Shown here one piece after another: positions 1 to 7,381 of a stretch of DNA of 12,260 nt. Positions within the stretch are counted from its first letter, which is position 1, and each line of letters starts with the position of its first letter. Position numbers and translations under genes: made by a program. Location of the stretch: the NCBI GenBank assembly GCA_030829925.1, contig JAURNZ010000036.1, positions 1 through 12,260 on the forward strand, read 5' to 3'. The notes beneath the pieces were generated by a model. That model had not been told where the DNA came from. It searched no databases and saw nothing but the letters and a program-made list of their open reading frames with translations. Source of the stretch: Gammaproteobacteria bacterium (lineage in GTDB: Bacteria; Pseudomonadota; Gammaproteobacteria; Comchoanobacterales; Comchoanobacteraceae).

Positions 1-1
1 A

Positions 2-643
2 ATTTTTAAAAAAAACTATAGCATTGAGGATTATATCCAACAAATAGACACTCAACATCAAACTTGGCATAAAAGTTTTTACGAATATGACTTAGACATT
101 AGAGAAGTCATGTTTCACCCATTTTTTGGCTTACCCTGTTTAAACCAAAAAAGCATGCCTAATTTTAAGGAAGCATATTTCAATCAGATTTATTGGGGCA
201 ACGCACTTTTATATTGTATCTGTAGCCCACAAGCATTTGATCCATGGCGAACCCTGTATGCAACTTATGTTGAATTGATGGTCCAAGCTTGCTTATCAAA
301 CCCACCAGCCAATAGCGTCCATGATAAGCTTTATGTTATTAAACATGATTTAAATAGAAACCAAGAAATTGATACACTGAATAAAATTTTAGTGCATATC
401 AATGGGTGGACATCTGACTTGAAGCTATTTAATGCTAACCTCATGTATGCTGCTAACGATCAACGTAAAACATTGGATCAAACATTCTTTGACGATGACA
501 CCATTAATTTACTGATTGACAAAATTCAACAAAACATAAATAAGAGAGTAGAATCATCAAAATTAGGCCTGTTTGACTTAAAAACCATTCAAAATATGAC
601 ATCTTCAGATTTAAATACAATGTCAAATACAACTATCTTTTAA
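2..643 (+). CDS. Hypothetical protein, 3' part of a gene cut by the left window edge
   Basis: The reading frame is open from position 2 to the TAA at 641-643, giving 213 visible residues. An ATG at 110 exists, but the 36 codons before it are stop-free and have a normal protein-like composition (for example YSIEDYIQQ and WHKSFYEYDLD), and the sequence before that ATG is not a convincing ribosome binding site. I therefore take the true start to be outside the window. The protein is hydrophilic and mixed-charge, with aromatic-rich segments (FHPFFGLP, FNQIYWGNALLY) and no membrane segment or signal peptide in the visible part. I recognise no family. The C-terminus is polar (SSDLNTMSNTTIF). Its stop codon directly abuts the stop of the convergent ankyrin gene, so no separate terminator fits between them. 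It could be another accessory or effector-type gene, but only its position next to the ankyrin pair suggests that. Confidence 0.7.
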   Translation: MFKKNYSIEDYIQQIDTQHQTWHKSFYEYDLDIREVMFHPFFGLPCLNQKSMPNFKEAYFNQIYWGNALLYCICSPQAFDPWRTLYATYVELMVQACLSNPPANSVHDKLYVIKHDLNRNQEIDTLNKILVHINGWTSDLKLFNANLMYAANDQRKTLDQTFFDDDTINLLIDKIQQNINKRVESSKLGLFDLKTIQNMTSSDLNTMSNTTIF

Positions 644-3124
644 CTACCCTCTTAAGTTTTTATTATGATCAACTGAATATTGATCAATGGTTTGAGATGT
701 TGCAGCATTCTTATTAATGTCTTTTGATTCTTGTAAATATTTGAGTATATCATCTCTCTTGTAGTACTCCGCATATTTTATAATGATATCATTCATCTCT
801 GTAGTGATTGTGTATGTACACTTCGTTACAGAGTAGCAAGTTATAAAGTTATGTAATTGACCTTTATTAACAATAGAATCCTGAATAAATGCCTGAAAAT
901 GATTTTTAATGGCTTGTGAGATGTTCAGCGTATCAATATTCGAACAAGGTAAAGTCTTAATCGATTCAAACATGCTCACAGATGGACCATAGTAACTAAT
1001 GATTTTATTTAATAGAAGACTATCATTTATGCAGTCTGGAATAACGGTACAAAAGTTCTTCATTCCTGCTTTAATATCTGGAAAAGTATCCCAAAGATGA
1101 TGATTATGACAATGCTCCATCATGAGATTAACCAAAAATTGCTTTTTGTCATCATAGAAAAATAACTTCCTTTCTTCATGTATTAGATCAATGATATAAT
1201 CTACTACAAGCGAATAGCTATCTGGGTTAGCATGACTTTGTTTAAGGTATTGTTGATATACCTTGTTAACATCTGGATAATTTAAAATGGCAGATGCATT
1301 AAACAACCATGGATAATCATTGACTAAAACAAGCATTTCATCTGTATTAGGCTTATCTTCTAACATTGCTTCCTGTTTTAATATTTGATCTGTAAGCGTA
1401 TGGATCCTAAATAAAAATTTATTTTTATAATCTGTATCACTAAACGCTAGTAAAACATCATTTACTTTTTCCAATACTTCTTTTTTCTGGAGCATTAGGA
1501 CATAAGGAATCAGATCAGTTTGTGAGTTTGCTTTATGAAAATCTAAACTAACGACATCTTCAAGATCTGAGTCATCTTGCGGCCCTTTATTTTTTTCTGT
1601 AAAGAAGAAAATGCTTTGATTGGTTACAATGTCTTTCAAAACCTGACCTAATAATCGCCTCGCACATGATTGTATGATTTTTTCATCCGATGCATGAAAT
1701 GCGTCATGTTGTTTTTTATAATCACACAAAATATCGCTTAGAGGCTGGTTAAAAAGACTTTTTAATGTTTCATATTCAAATGGCGTAAACTGATTTCTTA
1801 AACAAAAGGCAATGCTTGCCCTATCCTCCTCAAAGATAGATATCTTTAAGGGTGAGACACTGCCCCTGGACTTGCTTAGTTCATAATCGTTAAATAAGAT
1901 AGGTAAGAAATTTATACCCATAAAATGCTGAGCTGGCAAATTAGAAGATAATTTCGGTAAATATGATAAAATATTATAAACCAAATGACCGTCATAGGTT
2001 CTTTCGTTAAATGTGAAAGTTAATTGATTTGAAAAATTAAAATATTGATAGATATTAAGTCGCATCCAAGCTGAAACCTGATCACATTTCCAAATTGTGA
2101 GATCAAACAAATCATAATATAACGTGAAATTGTATATATCATCCTGTAACGTACGGAAAGTTTTCAAATCATCTTTTTGAATATCAGCAAGAGGTACATA
2201 ACGTTCAATAATCTTAAACATTTCCAAAAATTTTGGATAAAGCAAAACATAGTCTTTCAGAAAAACCTCATAACTATTTGAGTCATCAGTACTCCCAGCT
2301 CGTTTAATCAGTCTAATTGATAATGATGTATTAACCCCATTGGCTAAAAGGATGTTTAAAATACCAAAGTCTTTCTCACGTACGGCTCTTACGGCGTAAA
2401 ATAATGGATAGCCGCCATTAAATATGACACCATTAGCATTGGTGCCTAATTTACAAAGATCATCTGTCTTTTGGTTGATCATCGTTTGTTTTATTTTATC
2501 GGTTTCACAAGAATCAATCAGCTTTTGAACCATTGTAACCCTTTCAAAAATTACCGCATAACTAAATGCATTGATCCCATAGGGTTCTTGTTGAGCATTG
2601 ACGTTATTTTGACTTTGCTCTTCTTTATCTTTAACGATAAGCGTATGAATGTTTGCTTCAGCACTCAACAGTAAATCAAAGATCTCTTCATGACCACATA
2701 GAATGGCTAATGATAAAGGTGTATGCCAACCATCATAGGTGACATATTTTTCAACTTCACAGTTTTTAATATAAGAAAATAATGGTACTTGCATAGATGT
2801 TCTACAATTAATTTCTTCTTTAGAAAGTATGATATTACTTTGTTCATTAACATCTATACCCAACTCGATTAGAACTTCTACATATTCTATTCTATTGTGA
2901 TAAACTGCCCACATCAAAGGTGTAAAATTAGATTCATTTTCGATCTCATCAAGCTTAGCGCTTTCTACACTATTATGTTTTTCATAAAATGCTTGTTTTG
3001 AAAGGCTACCTTGCTCTATATCACCAAAGATACTAGCTTTAGATACTATTTCTGCAACGAAACCACCAAATAAATCATTATCACTGTCAGGTGTTTCATT
3101 AAAATTATTTTTTTTTCTTTTCAT
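644..3124 (-). CDS. Ankyrin-repeat protein, 826 aa, putative host-directed effector (paralog of the upstream gene)
   Basis: Four ankyrin-like units are visible in the N-terminal third, at about residues 65-96 (TPLMWAVYHNRIEYVEVLI), 131-163 (TPLSLAILCGHEEIFDLLL), 182-211 and 236-268 (GGYPLFYAV...LLANGV). They are separated by inserts of roughly 20-35 residues instead of being stacked head to tail. Ankyrin repeats mediate protein-protein binding, and large bacterial ankyrin proteins are often effectors delivered into eukaryotic cells. The remaining ~550 residues match no domain I recognise but share blocks with the neighbouring 848-aa protein: IAFCLRNQFTP near 438, VLEKVNDVL at 550-558 and DYPWLF...NYPD at 603-618. 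There is no signal peptide or membrane segment. The N-terminus is basic (KRKK, residues 2-5). The ATG at 3124 has only a weak GAG eight bases upstream. The base composition is AT-rich. Ankyrin architecture is well supported; the effector role is inferred. Confidence 0.9.
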   Translation of the reverse strand: MKRKKNNFNETPDSDNDLFGGFVAEIVSKASIFGDIEQGSLSKQAFYEKHNSVESAKLDEIENESNFTPLMWAVYHNRIEYVEVLIELGIDVNEQSNIILSKEEINCRTSMQVPLFSYIKNCEVEKYVTYDGWHTPLSLAILCGHEEIFDLLLSAEANIHTLIVKDKEEQSQNNVNAQQEPYGINAFSYAVIFERVTMVQKLIDSCETDKIKQTMINQKTDDLCKLGTNANGVIFNGGYPLFYAVRAVREKDFGILNILLANGVNTSLSIRLIKRAGSTDDSNSYEVFLKDYVLLYPKFLEMFKIIERYVPLADIQKDDLKTFRTLQDDIYNFTLYYDLFDLTIWKCDQVSAWMRLNIYQYFNFSNQLTFTFNERTYDGHLVYNILSYLPKLSSNLPAQHFMGINFLPILFNDYELSKSRGSVSPLKISIFEEDRASIAFCLRNQFTPFEYETLKSLFNQPLSDILCDYKKQHDAFHASDEKIIQSCARRLLGQVLKDIVTNQSIFFFTEKNKGPQDDSDLEDVVSLDFHKANSQTDLIPYVLMLQKKEVLEKVNDVLLAFSDTDYKNKFLFRIHTLTDQILKQEAMLEDKPNTDEMLVLVNDYPWLFNASAILNYPDVNKVYQQYLKQSHANPDSYSLVVDYIIDLIHEERKLFFYDDKKQFLVNLMMEHCHNHHLWDTFPDIKAGMKNFCTVIPDCINDSLLLNKIISYYGPSVSMFESIKTLPCSNIDTLNISQAIKNHFQAFIQDSIVNKGQLHNFITCYSVTKCTYTITTEMNDIIIKYAEYYKRDDILKYLQESKDINKNAATSQTIDQYSVDHNKNLRG

Positions 3125-3161
3125 ATCAATAACTCATTTTCTTTGAATTCAATGTGTTAAT

Positions 3162-3184
3162 TTGCTTATACACTATATTAACAT
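3162..3184 (-). promoter_or_regulatory. Candidate promoter/regulatory element of the 826-aa ankyrin gene
   Basis: On the minus strand this reads ATGTT, five bases, AGTGTATA, two bases, CAA, ending 37 bp before the ATG. A very similar order of blocks (ATGTT, three bases, AGTGTATA, three bases, CAA) precedes the paralogous ankyrin gene. TATAAG inside it could serve as a -10 hexamer with a TG directly before it; no good -35 hexamer is seen. This could be a shared promoter or operator, or simply residual duplication homology. The rest of the 243-bp gap (3125-3367) is AT-rich and shows no gene. Confidence 0.35.
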
Positions 3185-3300
3185 ATCTACAGAAAAACGA
3201 ATAATTGATTTATTTTCACTATGATTAAAGATGTCTATGGCAAATGCGTGATTCTTAGATTAATGAATGCGCTATGTTAATAATGTAATTTACAATCCCC

Positions 3301-3329
3301 AAAAATTGAGGCCCTTTGAAACATTGCCT
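3301..3329 (-). terminator. Weak candidate terminator after the 848-aa ankyrin gene
   Basis: On the minus strand, AGGC (3329-3326) can pair with GCCT (3312-3309) across a 13-base loop, followed by CAA and five T residues. The stem is only four base pairs, so this is a weak candidate. It lies about 40 bp past the stop codon of the upstream gene and before the start of the downstream ankyrin gene, the position where a terminator would separate the two transcripts. Confidence 0.25.
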
Positions 3330-3367
3330 TGATATCTTTTTTTTCATAAAAGTTTCTTAAAGATTTT

Positions 3368-5914
3368 TTATGTTAATCTTGGTCTTTTATAAGGCGGACT
3401 ATTGACTCGCCCTTCATCAAAAAAAGAAAATGTATTAATCACTGACTTTTTTATTTTTGGGATCTGATCATAGGTTTTACAAAGTGACTTTATATCGATA
3501 TACGACAATATACGTTCAATCATTTGATGGCTATCTAATTTTTTAGATGTGCAAGATTCAATTATGAGCTTTTTAATTGCCCTAAATATGGTTAAAGCAT
3601 CTTCATCAATTTGGCGTAATAAAGTGACATTACCAAACTCAAATAAACCTTTACAATGCTCAATAAATATTGAGTTTTTAAATGTTGCACAAAATTTTAA
3701 ATCGTACAGTGCATAGAATGCACATTCTATCATGAATTTTGATTCCGAATAAAATAGTTTTGGATTTTTATCGAGTATGCTTTTAAGTAATAAGATGTCT
3801 TCCGAACGTTTTGGGACATGATAGGCTAATGTGAAAAACATATTCCTCAAACGGTTTATTTGATACTTTTTCTCATGCTCAGGTTCTAGGTTATTAATAT
3901 AGTTGATCAAATTTTTTAACAGTGTTTCATTGAATAAAAGATCGATGTAACGGATCGCTTGACCGTTATCATTATAAGCATTAAGCATGATATTAACATG
4001 CTCAGAACCATAAGACACATTAAGCAATTTTTCCGTATATAATGACACATTTTGAGGATCCAGATCGCCTAGCATTAATGGCAAATATGAATTCATTTGC
4101 CCCTTGTAAAACGCAGCCGCCAAAGGATTGCTTAATAAAGATTGTGTAGATTCTTCTTTTCTGAAAAAGTAATCAGGGTAATCAATTTTGATTTCATCGT
4201 CAAATAACCACGGATAATCTGCTTTAAAATTTAAGAGTGCTTTTGTAATATTTTGTTTATTTTTTTTATGTTCTAATTTAAATATTTGAGAAACAATGCT
4301 TTGAATTCTTGTCGTCAACAACCGTCTTTCTGCATCTATTTTACTTCTTAAGACATCATTTGTTTTTTCTAATACCGTTTCAGACATCAATAATTGTGAG
4401 TATGGTAAAAGCATTTTATTGTATGAAAATGGGTGTGCTTCTTGCATTTCACTTGCTATGAGTTGGGGATCAAACTGCGCGCCGATACCCAACAACACTT
4501 CGCAATAGTGCATCAGAAATTCTGGATATAGTGCCATACTCTGAAATTTCACTTGTTGTGAATGATAAACATTTAACATCTCAAAACATATTGACTTAGA
4601 ATGAATAGTAACATTACTTAAAAGTGAGTTAATTACTTCAAAGGACATAGGATTTAATTGATTATGTAAAGCAAAAGCAATCGCATCAGGTGCAGACTCT
4701 CTTAATGCCATGATCAATGGATTGAAACGATTGTCTAAACTAAATTCATCATGATCATACAAAGCAACCATTTTTTTACAATGGTGCATTGGTTTATTAG
4801 GCAAGCTCATAGTATCATTACTGAAATGCCATTGCACATTCCACAACACTACTAATTGCTCAAATGTTAGTTGATAATTGTAACCAAGGTAATGAATGTC
4901 TTCCGCATGCAAAGTATGAAAACCATATCTTCTTAAAACTGGTATCATCATGTCTATCCATGCTGATTCATTGTCACCAAGTCTTTCAGCAAAATCATTA
5001 TATAACGCCACCCAATCCGCCATAGGTACAGGTAGTAACGCATCTGGAGATAATAAACGTTTAAAAAATTTTAAATATCTCTCTGGATCATCTAATAGAA
5101 TTGCAAAAGATTGAGGCACCACGTTAACTTGAACTTTTTCGTCTGAAATTTCTAAAGTACCTGTTATATTTAAATTAACGTTATGTTTAATTAAACACTT
5201 AAACATATTGGTGTTTTCAGAGGCCATTGCATAAAATAGGGGGCACCCACCCTGGATAAATACGTACTCGTCTTCAAAAGTTTGTCCTTGAAAAACAACT
5301 TGACGAAAGTCAGCTACTGAATCATTAATCGCAGACACTTTTTGCGCCTCTGTTTTATAACATTTGAGTAAATGCTCAACCATTTCAATCTGGTTGGTTT
5401 GTATTGCCAAGGATAATGGCGTAAAAAACATCTGATTATTTAATGCGACCGTTGAGTACTTAAGGGAACCATTGTCATCTAATTGATCACTTGGCATAAA
5501 ACTTTGTACTGGCGTTGTGATATCAGCACCTGCATTAATTAATGCTTGAAAGACATCCAAATCTTTAGCACCTAAAAGACATGCAAATAATGGCGTCATA
5601 CTGACCAAGTACGTTTCATCTTCTATATAACGACCGAGAGAGGTATAACGTATTTCGTTAATGTTCGCTCCCGCATTAATTAAGAATTTTACAATGGCTA
5701 AATGGCCATTCAAACAAGCCATTGATAACAGCGATAGGTTTTCTGTATTAACGATTTGTTTGTTTTCAAGCTGATAATACCTAGTTTGAAAAATTCTTAT
5801 TTGATCATTGTTTAAAGGATCTTCTTGATTCAAGGTATTCAATAACTCGCGACCAACTTCCTCATCACTTAGTTGGTTCGTAATTGGTTCATCATGTGGT
5901 ATAAATTCAAACAT
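3368..5914 (-). CDS. Ankyrin-repeat protein, 848 aa, putative host-directed effector (paralog of the downstream gene)
   Basis: Four ankyrin-like units lie at about residues 58-89 (LSMACLNGHLAIVKFLINAGANIN, the best match to the consensus), 105-137 (TPLFACLLGAKDLDVFQALI), 162-190 (TPLSLAIQTNQIEMVEHLL) and 221-253 (GGCPLFYAM...). Long linkers separate them, as in the 826-aa neighbour. The C-terminal region has no domain I recognise but carries the same landmarks as the paralog: IAFALHNQLNP near 412, VLEKTNDVL at 514-522 and DYPWLF...DYPD at 566-581. There is no signal peptide or transmembrane segment. The last residues, PPYKRPRLT, form a compact proline-basic cluster resembling a monopartite nuclear localisation signal. 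The ATG at 5914 is preceded only by A and T residues, so no Shine-Dalgarno sequence is visible. The gene lies 243 bp upstream of its paralog in the same direction and 219 bp downstream of tyrS. The effector role is inferred from architecture only. Confidence 0.9.
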   Translation of the reverse strand: MFEFIPHDEPITNQLSDEEVGRELLNTLNQEDPLNNDQIRIFQTRYYQLENKQIVNTENLSLLSMACLNGHLAIVKFLINAGANINEIRYTSLGRYIEDETYLVSMTPLFACLLGAKDLDVFQALINAGADITTPVQSFMPSDQLDDNGSLKYSTVALNNQMFFTPLSLAIQTNQIEMVEHLLKCYKTEAQKVSAINDSVADFRQVVFQGQTFEDEYVFIQGGCPLFYAMASENTNMFKCLIKHNVNLNITGTLEISDEKVQVNVVPQSFAILLDDPERYLKFFKRLLSPDALLPVPMADWVALYNDFAERLGDNESAWIDMMIPVLRRYGFHTLHAEDIHYLGYNYQLTFEQLVVLWNVQWHFSNDTMSLPNKPMHHCKKMVALYDHDEFSLDNRFNPLIMALRESAPDAIAFALHNQLNPMSFEVINSLLSNVTIHSKSICFEMLNVYHSQQVKFQSMALYPEFLMHYCEVLLGIGAQFDPQLIASEMQEAHPFSYNKMLLPYSQLLMSETVLEKTNDVLRSKIDAERRLLTTRIQSIVSQIFKLEHKKNKQNITKALLNFKADYPWLFDDEIKIDYPDYFFRKEESTQSLLSNPLAAAFYKGQMNSYLPLMLGDLDPQNVSLYTEKLLNVSYGSEHVNIMLNAYNDNGQAIRYIDLLFNETLLKNLINYINNLEPEHEKKYQINRLRNMFFTLAYHVPKRSEDILLLKSILDKNPKLFYSESKFMIECAFYALYDLKFCATFKNSIFIEHCKGLFEFGNVTLLRQIDEDALTIFRAIKKLIIESCTSKKLDSHQMIERILSYIDIKSLCKTYDQIPKIKKSVINTFSFFDEGRVNSPPYKRPRLT

Positions 5915-5980
5915 ATTTAATTAATTTTTTTTGTATTTCAATGCATATTGCTAGAATGCTTTTTGTTATTAATGCATTGA

Positions 5981-6002
5981 TTGGTATATACACTAAGAAC
6001 AT
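5981..6002 (-). promoter_or_regulatory. Candidate promoter/regulatory element of the 848-aa ankyrin gene
   Basis: On the minus strand the blocks are ATGTT, three bases, AGTGTATA, three bases, CAA, located 66 bp before the ATG. The same blocks in the same order precede the paralogous ankyrin gene. TATATA within it could act as a -10 hexamer, but no recognisable -35 hexamer lies at the expected distance. The 219-bp gap (5915-6133) is otherwise strongly AT-rich and shows no coding frame. Confidence 0.35.
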
Positions 6003-6053
6003 GGAGACATAATATACATAGTATAACATATCATTCATTAGTCATAAAAATAA

Positions 6054-6080
6054 ATAAAATTAATTACTTATAAATTTTAT
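6054..6080 (-). terminator. Weak AT-only hairpin downstream of tyrS
   Basis: The arms ATAAAATT (6054-6061) and AATTTTAT (6073-6080) are perfect 8-bp inverted repeats around an 11-base loop. On the minus strand the hairpin is followed by a T-rich stretch (TATTTTTATG), and it lies about 55 bp past the tyrS stop. The stem has no G or C, so it would be unstable, and such repeats arise by chance in AT-rich DNA. Confidence 0.25.
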
Positions 6081-6133
6081 GAATAATACCAACGATCATA
6101 ATATGTATTTATTTGGAGATTAGTTTATAAGAT

Positions 6134-7354
6134 TTAGTCGTTTGATAACTTAAATTCAATAATCCTTTTTTTGCCAACCGTCACGATTACAGGAAAATCC
6201 TCAATGGGTTCATTGGCGGTGATCACCTCACCAGAAATTTTAACTGCATTTTGTTTTAACATTCTGAAACTTTCTGAGGTACTCTGAGTTAATCCTGCCA
6301 ATTTTAATAGTTGTGCGACAGGTAGCTTGGATTCTTCTTTTGTTAATTGATGAACGGGGCGATCTTCAGGAATAAGCCCTTTTTGAAATCTGGATACAAA
6401 AGCTAGTTCTGCTTGATCTGCCTGTGCGTCGTCATAGTATGTTTTAACCAGTGCCTTAGCCAAAGCCATTTTTATATTTTTTGGATTCTCACCAGATTCA
6501 ACATCATTTTTGTAGTCATCCATGCTTTTAGGCATATCCAGTTTTAACAAATCCATGTAACGCCACATCAATGCATCACTGATCGACATCATCTTACCGA
6601 ACATATCCTCCGGCGTATCATTTAAGCCTATGGTGTTATCATGCGACTTAGACATTTTTTTAACGCCATCTAAGCCTTCTAATAAAGGATAGGTCAGGAC
6701 AACCTGTTGTTTTTGACCATAGTGTTTCTGCAATTCTCTACCCATTAATAAATTAAAGGTTTGATCTGTACCACCTAATTCAATGTCCGCTTCAAGCGCA
6801 ACAGAATCATAGCCTTGAAGCAATGGATATAAAAATTCATGGATCGCAATTGATTGATTGGCTTTATAGCGCTTAGAAAAATCATCTCGCTCTAGCATTC
6901 TTGCAACTGTTTGCAAACTAGCAAGCTTAATCATTGCTTGTGGGGATAGTTTTGACAACCATTCTGAATTGTATCTGATTTCAAGCTGATCACGATTCAA
7001 AATTTTACTGACTTGTTCAACATAGCTTTTTGCATTTTCAACAACGGTTGCTTCATCAAGTGCTGGACGGGTAACATCTCTGCCTGAAGGATCACCTATC
7101 ATCGCAGTAAAATCTCCAATTAAGAACACCACTTTATGACCCAAATCTTGAAACTTTCTTAATTGGTTTAGGACAATGCTGTGCCCAATGTGAATGTCAG
7201 GCCTTGTAGGATCCACACCCAATTTAATGACCAATGGTCTATTTTCTGCTAGCTTTTCTTTTAAGCCACTGTCAGGGTAACAGTTCTCAAATGACTTCGA
7301 TAATTGATCTAAAATATTTTTCACTTGCTTTTCCAAATTTATACTATACTTCAT
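6134..7354 (-). CDS. tyrS: Tyrosyl-tRNA synthetase
   Basis: This class I aminoacyl-tRNA synthetase charges tRNA-Tyr with tyrosine in the cytoplasm, in two ATP-dependent steps. At 406 residues it has the normal length. The ATP-binding signature HIGH is at residues 55-58 and KMSKS at 233-237. The tyrosine-pocket segments YPLLQGYD (176-183) and GGTDQ (194-198) are intact, and an S4-like RNA-binding domain follows at about 340-406. The GVDPTRPDIHIGH and FLIGDFTAMIGDPSG segments resemble the TyrZ-type bacterial subfamily more than the E. coli TyrS subfamily. The ATG at 7354 has no strong Shine-Dalgarno sequence, but no alternative start fits the family. The start codon lies 27 bp from that of the divergent gene, so the tyrS promoter must lie largely within that gene's 5' end; CATAAT at 7379-7384 on the minus strand is a possible -10. 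The gene appears intact and functional. Confidence 0.97.
   Translation of the reverse strand: MKYSINLEKQVKNILDQLSKSFENCYPDSGLKEKLAENRPLVIKLGVDPTRPDIHIGHSIVLNQLRKFQDLGHKVVFLIGDFTAMIGDPSGRDVTRPALDEATVVENAKSYVEQVSKILNRDQLEIRYNSEWLSKLSPQAMIKLASLQTVARMLERDDFSKRYKANQSIAIHEFLYPLLQGYDSVALEADIELGGTDQTFNLLMGRELQKHYGQKQQVVLTYPLLEGLDGVKKMSKSHDNTIGLNDTPEDMFGKMMSISDALMWRYMDLLKLDMPKSMDDYKNDVESGENPKNIKMALAKALVKTYYDDAQADQAELAFVSRFQKGLIPEDRPVHQLTKEESKLPVAQLLKLAGLTQSTSESFRMLKQNAVKISGEVITANEPIEDFPVIVTVGKKRIIEFKLSND
7340..7350 (+). promoter_or_regulatory. Candidate -10 region for the divergent membrane-protein gene
   Basis: Two overlapping TATACT hexamers (7340-7345 and 7345-7350), each differing by one base from TATAAT, lie 31-36 bp before the ATG at 7382 and within the 5' end of tyrS on the other strand. 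No good -35 hexamer is found at 16-18 bp. The position suits a promoter for a gene whose upstream neighbour is transcribed in the opposite direction. Confidence 0.3.
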
Positions 7355-7363
7355 CTAACATTA

Positions 7364-7371
7364 AGAAAGGA
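7364..7371 (+). promoter_or_regulatory. Ribosome binding site that fixes the start at 7382
   Basis: AGAAAGGA ends 10 bases before the ATG at 7382. It supports that ATG over the in-frame ATG at 7325, which lies inside tyrS on the opposite strand. Confidence 0.6.
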
Positions 7372-7381
7372 TACTCTGATT

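Noticed and set aside
666..686. Inverted repeat TGATCAA ... TTGATCA with a seven-base loop near the end of the 826-aa gene
   Set aside because: It lies inside coding sequence and neither strand has a T-run after it, so it does not look like a terminator; a 7-bp AT-rich repeat can arise by chance.
2471..2674. A 67-codon plus-strand frame inside the 826-aa ankyrin gene
   Set aside because: It is antisense to a well-supported coding region, within the ankyrin repeats, and shows no independent support.
6014..6026. Small palindrome TATAC-ATA-GTATA in the tyrS-ankyrin gap
   Set aside because: Only five base pairs per arm in very AT-rich sequence, with no partner copy elsewhere in the window.
7325..7381. 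An upstream ATG at 7325 that would extend the membrane protein by 19 residues
   Set aside because: It overlaps tyrS on the other strand and has no ribosome site, whereas the ATG at 7382 has AGAAAGGA ten bases upstream.
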